Part shown: positions 16,831 to 25,389 of the stretch, in pieces | Numbering within the stretch: the stretch's first letter is position 1 | Layout of the letters: each line of letters begins with the position of its first letter | Assembly (NCBI GenBank): GCA_947495555.1 | Contig: CANLZI010000002.1 | Coordinates: 248,001 to 312,000 of the forward strand | DNA length: 64,000 nt | Direction of reading: 5' to 3' | Origin: an uncultured Erythrobacter sp. | Lineage (GTDB): Bacteria; Pseudomonadota; Alphaproteobacteria; Sphingomonadales; Sphingomonadaceae | Notes under the pieces: generated by a model | What the model was told of the DNA's origin: nothing | What the model saw: the letters and a program-made list of their open reading frames with translations, nothing else | The model's database searches: none | Position numbers and translations under genes: made by a program

Positions 16831-18003
16831 TTAAAGCGCTTCGACGATCGTCACATTGGCTACGCCGCCACCTTCGCACATTGTTTGAAGGCCATATTTT
16901 TTGCCGTGCCGTTTCAGGCCATGGACCAAAGTTGCCATCAGCTTGGTGCCCGATGCGCCCAATGGGTGGCCCAGCGCAATTGCGCCGCCATGCACGTTCA
17001 GCTTTTCAGGATCGGCACCGGTATGCTTCAACCAGGCCATCGGAACAGGGGCAAAAGCCTCGTTCACTTCATACAGATCGATATCGTCGATCTTCATGCC
17101 CGCGCGCTCTAGCGCCTTGTCGGTGGCGAACAGCGGTTCTTCCAGCATGATCACCGGATCACCGGCGGTCACGGTCAAATTGTGAATTCGGGCCATCGGG
17201 GTCAGATTGTGCCGCTTCAAGGTCTCTTCATTGACCACCAGCACAGCCGACGATCCATCGCAGATCTGACTGGCCGAAGCGGCTGTAATCCTGCCTTCGG
17301 GAGCGAGCAATTTCACTCCAGCAATGCCTTCCAGCGTCGCGTCAAACCGAATGCCCTCGTCCACTGTATGCATATCGTCGCCCTCGGGCGTTTCGATGGC
17401 GATCGGCACGATTTCATTTTCAAACGCGCCAGCCTTGGTCGCAGCGATTGCGCGCATATGGCTTTCCAGCGCGAATGCATCGATCTCTTCCTTGGAAAAA
17501 TCGTGCTTCCGGGCGATCATTTCTGCACCCATAAACTGGCTGAACTGCACATTGGGATATTTTTCCTGAACGCCGGGCGACATGTAATTGCCCAGCCCTT
17601 CTTTCATATGCAGTGTCATATTCGACCCCATCGGTACGCGGGTCATGCTTTCCACGCCGCTGGCAATCACAGCATCTTGTGTACCGCTCATCACCGCTTG
17701 GGCTGCAAACTGGATGGCCTGCTGGCTCGAACCGCACTGGCGATCGATTGATACGGCGGGGGTGGATTGCGGCAGCAGCTTGGATGCCAGCACACCCATT
17801 CGTCCGACCTGGCCTGCTTGTTCGCCCGCCTGGCTGACGCAGCCTGTGACAACATCGTCAATCGCCGCCGGGTCAATTCCGCTGCGCTCGACCACGGCGT
17901 CCAGTGACTGGGCGAGAAGATCGACAGGGTGAACCCCGGCAAGGCGGCCACCACGGCGGCCCCCAGCTGTGCGAACGGCTTCAACAATATAGGCTGTGGT
18001 CAT
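16831..18003 (-). CDS. Acetyl-CoA C-acyltransferase (thiolase)
   Basis: A 390-aa thiolase that cleaves 3-ketoacyl-CoA with CoA in beta-oxidation (or makes acetoacetyl-CoA). The acyl-accepting cysteine is C90 in SIDRQCGSSQQA. The C-terminal His and Cys are in HGGAIALGHPLGASG and QTMCEGGG. The VNEAFA signature reads EVNEAFAPVPMAW. It is first in the minus-strand run thiolase-SDR-GNAT-crotonase-MarR. Substrate range is not apparent. FadA5/PaaJ-like steroid or aromatic thiolases have the same motifs, so a specific symbol is not assigned. Confidence 0.92.
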   Translation of the reverse strand: MTTAYIVEAVRTAGGRRGGRLAGVHPVDLLAQSLDAVVERSGIDPAAIDDVVTGCVSQAGEQAGQVGRMGVLASKLLPQSTPAVSIDRQCGSSQQAIQFAAQAVMSGTQDAVIASGVESMTRVPMGSNMTLHMKEGLGNYMSPGVQEKYPNVQFSQFMGAEMIARKHDFSKEEIDAFALESHMRAIAATKAGAFENEIVPIAIETPEGDDMHTVDEGIRFDATLEGIAGVKLLAPEGRITAASASQICDGSSAVLVVNEETLKRHNLTPMARIHNLTVTAGDPVIMLEEPLFATDKALERAGMKIDDIDLYEVNEAFAPVPMAWLKHTGADPEKLNVHGGAIALGHPLGASGTKLMATLVHGLKRHGKKYGLQTMCEGGGVANVTIVEAL

Positions 18004-18332
18004 GTGCTCAACTCCGGCGAGATAAATTTGGAATTGAGATCGGCCTAGGCATACCTTACGTTTGCGTCAACTTACTCATAGTGGTAACTTCTGATCACGG
18101 TATCGAAATCCACCGGCAAACTTTCAAAAAACACTCGCGCGCTTAAGTCGATTGGCTGAATCGGGACATTGGCCAAAAATCGCCGAAAATTGCCCCAAAA
18201 TGTAGTGTTGCAGTCACGCTACACCATAGCGACCAATTTGTTGCATAGTGCCTAGCTACCTTTCAATCCGACGTCTTATAGGGGTAGTCCACCCTCAGGG
18301 ACTGGCTACTCAGCGGATATTGCGCATTTTTT

Positions 18333-18346
18333 GCGCGATATCGCGC
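18333..18346 (+). promoter_or_regulatory. Perfect 14-nt palindrome upstream of TonB receptor
   Basis: GCGCGATATCGCGC is a perfect palindrome 127 nt before the receptor ATG. It is preceded by GCGCATTTTTTGCGC, which overlaps it and forms a second small dyad. It may be an operator, or part of a hairpin if transcribed. Confidence 0.45.
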
Positions 18347-18428
18347 TGTTTTGCTTTCGCCCGATGAACTTGACTGCCGCTCGTTGCTCGCTTTTTCAAA
18401 GTGGTCGCGGGAAGCAGTCGGCAACGCT

Positions 18429-18448
18429 CTCATCATCTCGGTGATGAG
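18429..18448 (+). promoter_or_regulatory. Leader hairpin just upstream of the TonB receptor start
   Basis: CTCATCA and TGATGAG make a perfect 7-bp stem with the 6-nt loop TCTCGG, ending 25 nt before the ATG at 18474. If transcribed, it sits next to the ribosome-binding region (AAGGGTAC) and could affect translation or mRNA stability. Confidence 0.45.
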
Positions 18449-18473
18449 GCAATTCATAAGGGTACTAAACCAA

Positions 18474-21374
18474 ATGAAAATTTCTACTCAACTTAGACTG
18501 GGCGCTGGTTCGCTGGCCGTCAGTCTCGCACTGGCGTCGGCTCCTGCCTTCGCTCAGGAAGATGTCGCGGCTCCCGCCGAGGCTGAAGACGAAGGTCAGA
18601 TGATCATCGTTACGGGTTCGCGTATCAGCAACCCTAACCTCGAACTTTCCAGCCCAGTTGCGGTTGTCGGCTCTGAAGAGATCGATCTGCGTCAGCAAGG
18701 CAACATCGAGAACGTTCTTCGCGAAATTCCCGGCGTTGTTCCAAGCACAGGTTCAAACCTGAACAATGGTAACGGCGGCAGCACGTTCATCAACTTGCGC
18801 GGTATCGGTTCCAACCGGAACATCACACTGCTCAACAGCACACGCCTTGTGCCAGTTGATCGTACCGGCCGTGTGAACTTGGATATCATTCCTGTTGCTC
18901 TGATCGAACGCGTTGACGTTCTGACCGGTGGTGCTGGCTCCACATATGGTGCCGACGCTATCTCGGGCGTGATCAACTTCATCACCAAGCAAGACTTTGA
19001 AGGCATGGACTTCACGGTCAACAACTCAATCACTGAGCAAGGTGACGCGAACAACTTCCGTGCCGACCTTACGATCGGTGCTAACTTTGACGATGGTCGC
19101 GGTAACGCCGTAATCAGCGTTGGTTACTCTAAGCGTGACCCACTGCGTCAAGGTCAGCGTGACTTCTCGATCGACAACATCAGTGCACGTAGCGGTAACG
19201 CCGGCGGTTCTTCGACAACTGCTCCAACCCGCATCAGCGGCGGTGGTTTCTCGGGCTTCCAACAGATTGATCCAGCCACTGGCAACATCAATCCTGGCTT
19301 CTCACCGTTTAACTACAACCCGTTCAACTACTTCCAGCTGCCACAAGAGCAATTCCGTATCTATGCTCAAGGCAACTACGAAATCGTTGAAGGCATCGAA
19401 GTCTTCTCTGAAGCGATGTTTGTCGACAGTCAGACTGACACCAACGGCGCTCCTTCTGGTTCGTTCGGCTTTGCCGGTCCGATTCCTTTGAGCAACCCGT
19501 TCTTGCAAGACAACACTCGTGACCAACTGTGTGCTGCTGCAAGCATCGCACAAGCTGATTGTGATGCTGCTTCGACTGTTACGGACCCATCGGATCCAAA
19601 CTATCGTGAATTCACGCAGTTTACCTTTGCCCGTCGCTTCATCGAATTCGGTGAGCGTTTGAGCGAACGTACGACCCGTCAGTTCCAAATCAAGGTTGGC
19701 GCGCGCGGTTCGATCACCGATAATCTCAACTTTGAGATCTTCGGCGCTCACGGTGAGAACGAAGTCGTTCGTAAGCAATCTGGTAACGGCCTGAAATCAC
19801 GCCTGATCCAGGCACTGTCGGCTGTTGATCAAAACACCTGTGTAGATCCAACCAATGGATGTGTGCCTTTCAACCTGTTCGGTGAAATCGGCAGCATCAC
19901 TCCTGAAATGCAGGGCTTCCTAGATACCGGTAACCAGCAAGTTCGCACATCGGAACTGTCACAGGTTGGCGGTTACATCGACGGCGACCTGGCTTTGTCT
20001 TCACCTTGGGCTGACCAAGGCGTAAGCTTCGTGCTTGGTGCTGAGTATCGCGACTACACAGCCGGCAATACTGCCGACCTGTTGTCACAAACTCCTGGCG
20101 AAGTTCTGGGTAACGGCGCAGCTGTTCCTGACCTCGTAGGCGTTGGATACGACGTTAAGGAAGCATTCGGCGAGCTGGTTGTTCCACTCGTAGAAGGCAA
20201 GCCTGGCTTTGAAGAGCTGACGCTGCAATTGGGTGGTCGTATTTCTGACTATTCAAGCACCGGCACTGAATACACGTGGAAAGTTGGTGGTACATACTCA
20301 CCAGTTTCTGCGCTTCAGATCCGTGGTAACTACCAACGTGTGACACGTGCACCGAACATTGGTGAGCTGTTCTCGCCACAAGCAACTGGTCTGGGTAACT
20401 TCTCTCAGGATCCTTGTCAGGGCAATATCGCTGGCGATGCAAACCTCGTTGCGGTTTGTTTGGCTCAGGGTGCACCAGCTGCTTCGATCGGGAACATCAT
20501 TCCTGACCCGGCTGCTCAAGGTAACGTTACCACTGGTGGTAACCCTAACCTTGGCGCAGAAGATGCAACCACCTGGACAATCGGTGCGGTCTTCCGTCCC
20601 GACTTTGCTCCTGGACTGTCTTTGACTGTTGATTACTACAACATCAAAGTTACGGGCGCGATCACCAACCCGACAGAAGACGATCTGTTTGCATCATGCT
20701 TTGGCGCCGCCTTTGCTACGGCACCTTCGGTAACAGCTGCTTCGGCATCTGATCCGGCATGTACCAGCATTCGTCGTAACCCAATCACGGGTAACCTGTT
20801 TGGCGACGTGGCAATCACACCAGGCTTGCCTCAGGTTCTTTCGAACTTGGGTCAGATCACGACTGATGGTGTTGATCTGACGATCAACTATCGCAAGGAC
20901 TTTGACTTCGCGACTTGGACCTCGAGCTTTAACGGCAACTGGACCAACAGCAGCAAATTCCAAGCGACACCAAGCGGTCTGAACCGTGAGTGTGTTGGTT
21001 TCTACAGCTCTAACTGTGCATCCATCCAGCCTGAGTTCTCCTCAAGCTGGCGGAACACTCTGACATTTGACGATATGTCTGTGTCATTGTTCCACCGCTG
21101 GATCGACGCGGTTGAAGTGGAGCCATTGGTTGCAACCAACTTCCTGGAGCAATTCCAGACTGCTGGTTCAGAGCACTACTTTGATCTGACGCTTGCTGTT
21201 GATCCAACAGAAAATCTGAAACTGATCTTCGGTGCTCAGAACATTCTGGACAACAAGCCTCCGTTCACAGGTAGCAGCATCGGCGCCACCGGATTTAACT
21301 CCGGTAACACCTTCCCATCTACATATGATGTGTTGGGTCGCCGTTACTCGGCAACTGCAAGGCTGCGTTTCTAA
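18474..21374 (+). CDS. TonB-dependent receptor (OAR-like)
   Basis: An outer-membrane active transporter of 966 aa. The signal peptide is MKISTQLRLGAGSLAVSLALASAPAFAQ. A TonB-box-like IIVTGSRI (about residue 42) precedes the plug domain, SPVAVVGSEEIDLRQQGNIENVLREIPGVVPSTG through GAGSTYGADAISGVINFITK. The remainder is the beta-barrel, ending in the aromatic-terminated YSATARLRF. I used the ATG at 18474 because the 41 extra residues in the track precede a clean signal peptide. The substrate is unknown. The S-N-x-N-x-N-G-N-G-G-S-x-F-I-N-L-R-G-I-G plug style resembles the sphingomonad receptors linked to peptides or carbohydrates. A strong terminator follows. Confidence 0.92.
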   Translation: MKISTQLRLGAGSLAVSLALASAPAFAQEDVAAPAEAEDEGQMIIVTGSRISNPNLELSSPVAVVGSEEIDLRQQGNIENVLREIPGVVPSTGSNLNNGNGGSTFINLRGIGSNRNITLLNSTRLVPVDRTGRVNLDIIPVALIERVDVLTGGAGSTYGADAISGVINFITKQDFEGMDFTVNNSITEQGDANNFRADLTIGANFDDGRGNAVISVGYSKRDPLRQGQRDFSIDNISARSGNAGGSSTTAPTRISGGGFSGFQQIDPATGNINPGFSPFNYNPFNYFQLPQEQFRIYAQGNYEIVEGIEVFSEAMFVDSQTDTNGAPSGSFGFAGPIPLSNPFLQDNTRDQLCAAASIAQADCDAASTVTDPSDPNYREFTQFTFARRFIEFGERLSERTTRQFQIKVGARGSITDNLNFEIFGAHGENEVVRKQSGNGLKSRLIQALSAVDQNTCVDPTNGCVPFNLFGEIGSITPEMQGFLDTGNQQVRTSELSQVGGYIDGDLALSSPWADQGVSFVLGAEYRDYTAGNTADLLSQTPGEVLGNGAAVPDLVGVGYDVKEAFGELVVPLVEGKPGFEELTLQLGGRISDYSSTGTEYTWKVGGTYSPVSALQIRGNYQRVTRAPNIGELFSPQATGLGNFSQDPCQGNIAGDANLVAVCLAQGAPAASIGNIIPDPAAQGNVTTGGNPNLGAEDATTWTIGAVFRPDFAPGLSLTVDYYNIKVTGAITNPTEDDLFASCFGAAFATAPSVTAASASDPACTSIRRNPITGNLFGDVAITPGLPQVLSNLGQITTDGVDLTINYRKDFDFATWTSSFNGNWTNSSKFQATPSGLNRECVGFYSSNCASIQPEFSSSWRNTLTFDDMSVSLFHRWIDAVEVEPLVATNFLEQFQTAGSEHYFDLTLAVDPTENLKLIFGAQNILDNKPPFTGSSIGATGFNSGNTFPSTYDVLGRRYSATARLRF

Positions 21375-21399
21375 TAGCTAACGCAACTTAGCTTATAAG

Positions 21400-21434
21400 G
21401 GAGCAGGCCAGCATTGCTGGTCTGCTCCTTTTTT
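21400..21434 (+). terminator. Intrinsic terminator of the TonB receptor gene
   Basis: GGAGCAGGCCAGC, loop ATT, GCTGGTCTGCTCC: a 13-bp stem with one G-T wobble, followed by TTTTTT. It starts 25 nt after the receptor stop. It also overlaps the end of the convergent methyltransferase gene, whose stop is at 21433. Confidence 0.92.
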
Positions 21435-22359
21435 ATTGTGCGGCCTTTTGTCCGTTGATGGCCCAGGCAATGGGCTGACCTTCGCTCTTCAACATCATCG
21501 GGAATCGGGCATCAACCTGAAGCCCGACGGACAAGAGCTGCTTTTCCAGCAATGCCATTCCAGCGTCATCCTTCGACGCAGCGATCATCGCTCGAATACG
21601 GGTCATTTCCTGAGTCGATTGCTTATTCAGTTGGGCAATGATGCTGCGGCAAACGGGTACAGGCTTATCGGCCCCGATAGTCAGCGTTTGCAGCACTGCG
21701 TGAGCGAACTCATTCGCCACTGAATATTGGCCAAATTTCAGACCTGCCGACTGGGCAATGGCTTGAAATCCAGCGGGAACCATATTCCCCAGCATTTGCC
21801 GGGAACGTAAATAGGCATCCGCTTTTGCGATAAGCTGCTGATCTTCCAACGCCCAGGCCAACTGCTCTGCCCTCGCCTTGTTTATGGCATGGATTGGGCT
21901 GCCGCTATGATGGACAACAAACGCAAAAACACCCGTCGACAACAAGGCTCTCGAAATCTCAGCAGCGATCCGCTCGGTGTTGCCATATTCAATCCCGAAC
22001 CGGCTTACGAAGGCAGCGATTGAGCTTTCGCCAAAGGGCAAATCCTCCATATCAACATTGGGCCGCAATTTGATGTGTTTGGGCGCAGTGGGCAAAGTCT
22101 TGCTGTAATCCACGCCGGTCAACTTTAAATCCTTCCGGATCCGATGGATTTGTTGCAGAACACCGCCGTCGCCTGTCGCAAGATCGACAATCCGGGCCTT
22201 TCGCGGAAGATTGGCCAGCGCAGCTTTCCAAAATTCCAGCTGCAGCTCGACGATTTCTGGAGTGGAATCTGGGAGGCATCCGATTGAGCCGCTGTCCCGG
22301 CCATCGGTCCAGTAGTTTTCCCAAGCGTGCTTCATCACGCCATGATTGCTATTTACCAT
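21433..22359 (-). CDS. Class I SAM-dependent methyltransferase, unknown substrate
   Basis: A methyltransferase with a Rossmann-like SAM-binding core. Motif I is ARIVDLATGDGGVLQQI (about residues 55-70), the acidic strand-2 end is LKLTGVDYS, and VDMEDLPFGESSIAAFVSRFGIEYG corresponds to motif IV and the following helix. The N-terminal HAWENYWTDGRDSGSIGCLPDST and the long C-terminal half are unlike small-molecule methyltransferases I know by name, so the substrate is not assigned. Candidate starts are the ATG at 22359 (chosen) and the ATG at 22335 (MKHAWENYW); neither has a strong ribosome-binding site. It is convergent with the TonB receptor and shares its terminator region. Confidence 0.78.
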   Translation of the reverse strand: MVNSNHGVMKHAWENYWTDGRDSGSIGCLPDSTPEIVELQLEFWKAALANLPRKARIVDLATGDGGVLQQIHRIRKDLKLTGVDYSKTLPTAPKHIKLRPNVDMEDLPFGESSIAAFVSRFGIEYGNTERIAAEISRALLSTGVFAFVVHHSGSPIHAINKARAEQLAWALEDQQLIAKADAYLRSRQMLGNMVPAGFQAIAQSAGLKFGQYSVANEFAHAVLQTLTIGADKPVPVCRSIIAQLNKQSTQEMTRIRAMIAASKDDAGMALLEKQLLSVGLQVDARFPMMLKSEGQPIAWAINGQKAAQ

Positions 22360-22497
22360 TGGATGACATCCGATCCCCAGCAAGGATTATTTTCGCCCCT
22401 AGACAGTTGGCGCCTTGGGTTGTGCTCGTCACGATAGTGGATCTGCCTATTTGGCCAAATCCGCTAGTCACACGCGAGCGCAAAGATCGCTCTCTGC

Positions 22498-23046
22498 TTA
22501 TCGCAGGCGCTTGACCGAGAGGCTTCCTTTCCGGTCGCCGATTTTGAGTCGGAAACCGCCGAAGCCCGATTTTGAGATAACAATTTTCATCCCCGCTCGA
22601 GGCGACCGCCCGAGGCTGTTCGGTCTCGTCTCTTGCCAAATCTGACCGTTCTTGAGAACAAATATGCGTTTCTTCGAGGCGTTCCCAACATAGAAATCAA
22701 CCAATTCAGATTCGATCTGATTGGGTTCCAACTCGTTGCGTTGATCCTGACGTTCCTGAACCAGTTCAGCATCGTTCTCGGTCACTTCTGCATCTTTCTC
22801 CGCGATTTCAAACGCGGACAGTCCGAAGTCGTCGCGCGTTCTGGCTCGCCGCTGGTCCCTATTCGTGACGGCCAAATTCTTCGCCTGTACCAGTGCCTCA
22901 TCAAAGCAGGCCAATCGCTGAGTAGGGTCTGACAGGCCTTCACACTTTGCAAACGGCTCCAGCGCAACCTCTTCAGGCGATTGAGCATTGGCAGTTGTTG
23001 CGATCATGCCTCCAAAAAAGGCGATGGTTGCCAAACACTTTGTCAT
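22498..23046 (-). CDS. Secreted protein with N-terminal RLACFD motif, function unknown
   Basis: An exported protein of 182 aa. The signal peptide MTKCLATIAFFGGMIATTANAQS is followed by FAKCEGLSDPTQRLACFDEALVQ, the C-x-x-L-x-D-x-x-x-R-L-A-C-F/Y-D motif seen at the start of many uncharacterised periplasmic proteins. A highly charged middle segment (about residues 70-110, EIAEKDAEVTENDAELVQERQDQRNELE) is probably helical. The C-terminus, ELVDFYVGNASKKRIFVLKNGQIWQETR ... GMKIVISKSGFGGFRLKIGDRKGSLSVKRL, looks like a small beta domain. The track start adds 28 residues before the signal peptide. I prefer the ATG at 23046. Confidence 0.8.
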   Translation of the reverse strand: MTKCLATIAFFGGMIATTANAQSPEEVALEPFAKCEGLSDPTQRLACFDEALVQAKNLAVTNRDQRRARTRDDFGLSAFEIAEKDAEVTENDAELVQERQDQRNELEPNQIESELVDFYVGNASKKRIFVLKNGQIWQETRPNSLGRSPRAGMKIVISKSGFGGFRLKIGDRKGSLSVKRLR

Positions 23047-23210
23047 CGTACTGTTCTTTCTATCTTTATGCTCGAGCGGCAATTCTAAGCGGGTGATGAT
23101 AGTGAATGCCTTATTGGGGATGGATTCCAACCTCTGCGCTGTCTGGTTATGATGCTACCGACAGGCAGTGCGCCTTGCAACTAGGCCCCTTGTCTCGTCT
23201 CCACAAAGAG

Positions 23211-23242
23211 AAAAGGGCCCGCCGTTATGGCGAGCCCTTTTT
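23211..23242 (-). terminator. Terminator of the S9 peptidase gene
   Basis: On the minus strand, AAAAAGGGC-TC-GCC, loop, GGC-GGGCCCTTTTCTC forms a long stem with a small internal mismatch, about 27 nt after the peptidase stop and with T-rich flanks. The flank on the plus strand is also T-rich (CCCTTTTTG), so it could act in both directions. Confidence 0.75.
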
Positions 23243-23268
23243 GTTTGATCGTTATGAGCGTCGGAGGC

Positions 23269-25281
23269 TTAAAGCCCGCCCGGCCCGCAATCGTTCTCGA
23301 GGAAGTCGAGTATTTTGGCATTGATAGCCTGTTGGTGCTTAAACATATGAGTGGTCGAGAAGTGGTCGGCACCTTCCAATGTCAAATACTGAGCATTGGT
23401 CTTACCGGCCTTCTCCATCGCCTTTTTGAAATCTTCCATATGATAATACATCACACGGCGATCATCATCAGGGTGGATCATCAGCAACGGAATGTCCGCG
23501 TTTGCAACCTTGTCAATCGGGTTCACACCGATCATCCCACGACGCTGTGACCAATCGTCGAGCGCAGTTGGCGAGTTCACCCCACGGCGGCCCTTGTATT
23601 GCTTCTCTGCATCGGCAACCGCAGCGCCAGCGATTGAACACTGATAGAGGCCATTTGCCCGCGTGAGAGCATAAAGCGCAGCCTGGCCACCATAAGACCA
23701 ACCCATGAAAGCGACACGATCTGGATCGACCAGTCCCTGATCAATCAGGTATTTGACGCCATCGTCCTTGTCATCCTGCATCGCCAGGCCATGCTCGCCA
23801 TAACCAGCGTCAAAGTGCTTCTTGCCCCAACCCGTCGAGATACGGTTCTGCGGCGCCAAGACCATATAGCCGGCGTTTGCAAGCATCTGGCCCCACTCGT
23901 CATACAGGACCATGCCGTTAACGTGGGGGCCACCATTGTGCTGCACAACAAGTGGGAAAGGACCTTCGCCCTTGGGCACCGTAACATAGGCGGGGATTTC
24001 CAGACCGTCGCGCGCCTTGTAGCGGATATATTTGACTTCCGACAATTGCTCTGGCGCGATCAGAGGGTTGCGGCTGCCCAGCTTCGCCATCTGACCATCT
24101 TTCACCAGCCAGAATGAACCTGGATCGCGTGGTCCGATATTGTTGACGACCATCGTATTCCCATCGCGTGAGCGACTGGTAATACGAACATAATGCGCAT
24201 TAGGAATTTGGGCTTCCAGCGCTTCGTAAAGTGCTTTTTCTTCCTCGTCGAACCAATGCCGTTGCGGCTTGGCGCCGGGATAGCGGACAGCAACCAATTT
24301 GTTGTTGCCAGGGATCGAGTGCGTCTGGATTGCGGTGATATCAGCATCGGGCGCTTCGAACAGTTTTTTAACAAAGCGTCCGTTGGCAATATCATATTCC
24401 CACAGCGCCGCCTTATCATCACCATCCGCGTTCCAAATGAGATACGCCATGTTCGGATCTTCGGTGCTGCGGATTGCTTGCCCGACAAAACCACTCAAGA
24501 ACCGATAGAGGTTTTCATGCTCGTCCAGATCATAAGTCAGGCCGGCAGCGGGGCTACCCCACGAACCATCCCCGATCTGGCGGAAGAAGGTCTTATTCTC
24601 GTTTGATCCTTGCTCAATGCGCTGGCTCATGAACGGGTTACCGTCGCCATCGAAGATCGCACTGCGGAAATTCTCGCTGCCCTTTAGCATCAAGCTGCGG
24701 CTGCCGGACCTCAAATTCACTTTGTAATAGGCGCGCGGTCGCACAGCGGCGAAGGGGTCCACACCGGTTGGGTCGGCTACTGCGTTACCGGCTGATACGA
24801 GAATGTGGTTCGGCTCGTTTGGAAGGGTGCTTTCCAGTCCGAAGTTGCCGTCAACCTCGCTAAATTTGTTGGTCTCAAGATCGTAGAACAAAGACTTGTA
24901 AGACCGGATATCTTCCTCGGGCCGCTTCACCGACTTGCGTACAACCTTCCAGGCATTGCCGAAGATGTGCCGATCGCTCACCCAGCCCGCCGTGAATATC
25001 TCCATCGGATCCGCATTCAGACGACGCAGCGGTTTCGACATGTCATCGGTTTTATAGATCTCCATGACATATTCGCCTTCGCGGCTCTCCACCTTGTGGA
25101 CCAACAGGTGTTTGCCATCGGGCGATACCGAAACGCTATTTACAACGCTGCGTAACGACCAGACGTCGATCGGCACGCGCTGTTCCGACTGGGCAACAGC
25201 TGGCGTGATTGGCAGGGCTGTTGCACCGAGCGTTGCGACGCCAGCCATTGCGGCAAGGAGGGAGGCTTTAAAAGTCTGCAT
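23269..25281 (-). CDS. Secreted S9 prolyl oligopeptidase-family peptidase
   Basis: A serine peptidase of 670 aa with a cleavable signal peptide (MQTFKASLLAAMAGVATLGATALPITPAVAQS), so it is likely periplasmic. An N-terminal beta-propeller-like region (about residues 35-400) is followed by the alpha/beta-hydrolase catalytic domain. The nucleophile Ser is in MGWSYGGQAALYAL (about 528), the Asp in MIHPDDDRRV (about 604) and the His in LEGADHFST (about 640). PLVVQHNGGPH is the usual oxyanion segment. It should cleave short peptides or dipeptides. The start was moved from the track to the ATG at 25281. It lies downstream of a TonB receptor on the same strand with a terminator between them. Confidence 0.93.
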   Translation of the reverse strand: MQTFKASLLAAMAGVATLGATALPITPAVAQSEQRVPIDVWSLRSVVNSVSVSPDGKHLLVHKVESREGEYVMEIYKTDDMSKPLRRLNADPMEIFTAGWVSDRHIFGNAWKVVRKSVKRPEEDIRSYKSLFYDLETNKFSEVDGNFGLESTLPNEPNHILVSAGNAVADPTGVDPFAAVRPRAYYKVNLRSGSRSLMLKGSENFRSAIFDGDGNPFMSQRIEQGSNENKTFFRQIGDGSWGSPAAGLTYDLDEHENLYRFLSGFVGQAIRSTEDPNMAYLIWNADGDDKAALWEYDIANGRFVKKLFEAPDADITAIQTHSIPGNNKLVAVRYPGAKPQRHWFDEEEKALYEALEAQIPNAHYVRITSRSRDGNTMVVNNIGPRDPGSFWLVKDGQMAKLGSRNPLIAPEQLSEVKYIRYKARDGLEIPAYVTVPKGEGPFPLVVQHNGGPHVNGMVLYDEWGQMLANAGYMVLAPQNRISTGWGKKHFDAGYGEHGLAMQDDKDDGVKYLIDQGLVDPDRVAFMGWSYGGQAALYALTRANGLYQCSIAGAAVADAEKQYKGRRGVNSPTALDDWSQRRGMIGVNPIDKVANADIPLLMIHPDDDRRVMYYHMEDFKKAMEKAGKTNAQYLTLEGADHFSTTHMFKHQQAINAKILDFLENDCGPGGL

Positions 25282-25326
25282 GATTGGTCTCTCTGGGTGA
25301 GTCTGCGATCTTAAGATTAATACAAA

Positions 25327-25361
25327 AAAGCGGCCCCATAACAAGTGTATGGGACCGCTTT
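25327..25361 (-). terminator. Intrinsic terminator of the second TonB receptor
   Basis: On the minus strand, AAAGCGGTCCCATA, loop CACTTGT, TATGGGGCCGCTTTTTTG forms a 14-bp stem with one mismatch and ends in TTTTTT. It starts 29 nt after the receptor stop. Confidence 0.93.
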
Positions 25362-25389
25362 CTTGATAGTAAGGTTAGTATGAACAGAC

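Larger units (their letters stand above)
18004..18473. other. 470-nt intergenic region between divergent thiolase and TonB receptor genes
   Basis: I see no convincing coding sequence here. Near the thiolase end, 18056-18070 reads on the minus strand TTGACGCAAACGTAA. This could be a -35 element or an ACG-N4-CGT operator of the kind reported for LiuR-type regulators of acyl-CoA genes; it is only weakly supported. Near the receptor end lie a 14-nt palindrome and a leader hairpin, listed separately. The middle is AT-rich (AAAAATCGCCGAAAATTGCCCCAAAATG). Confidence 0.6.
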
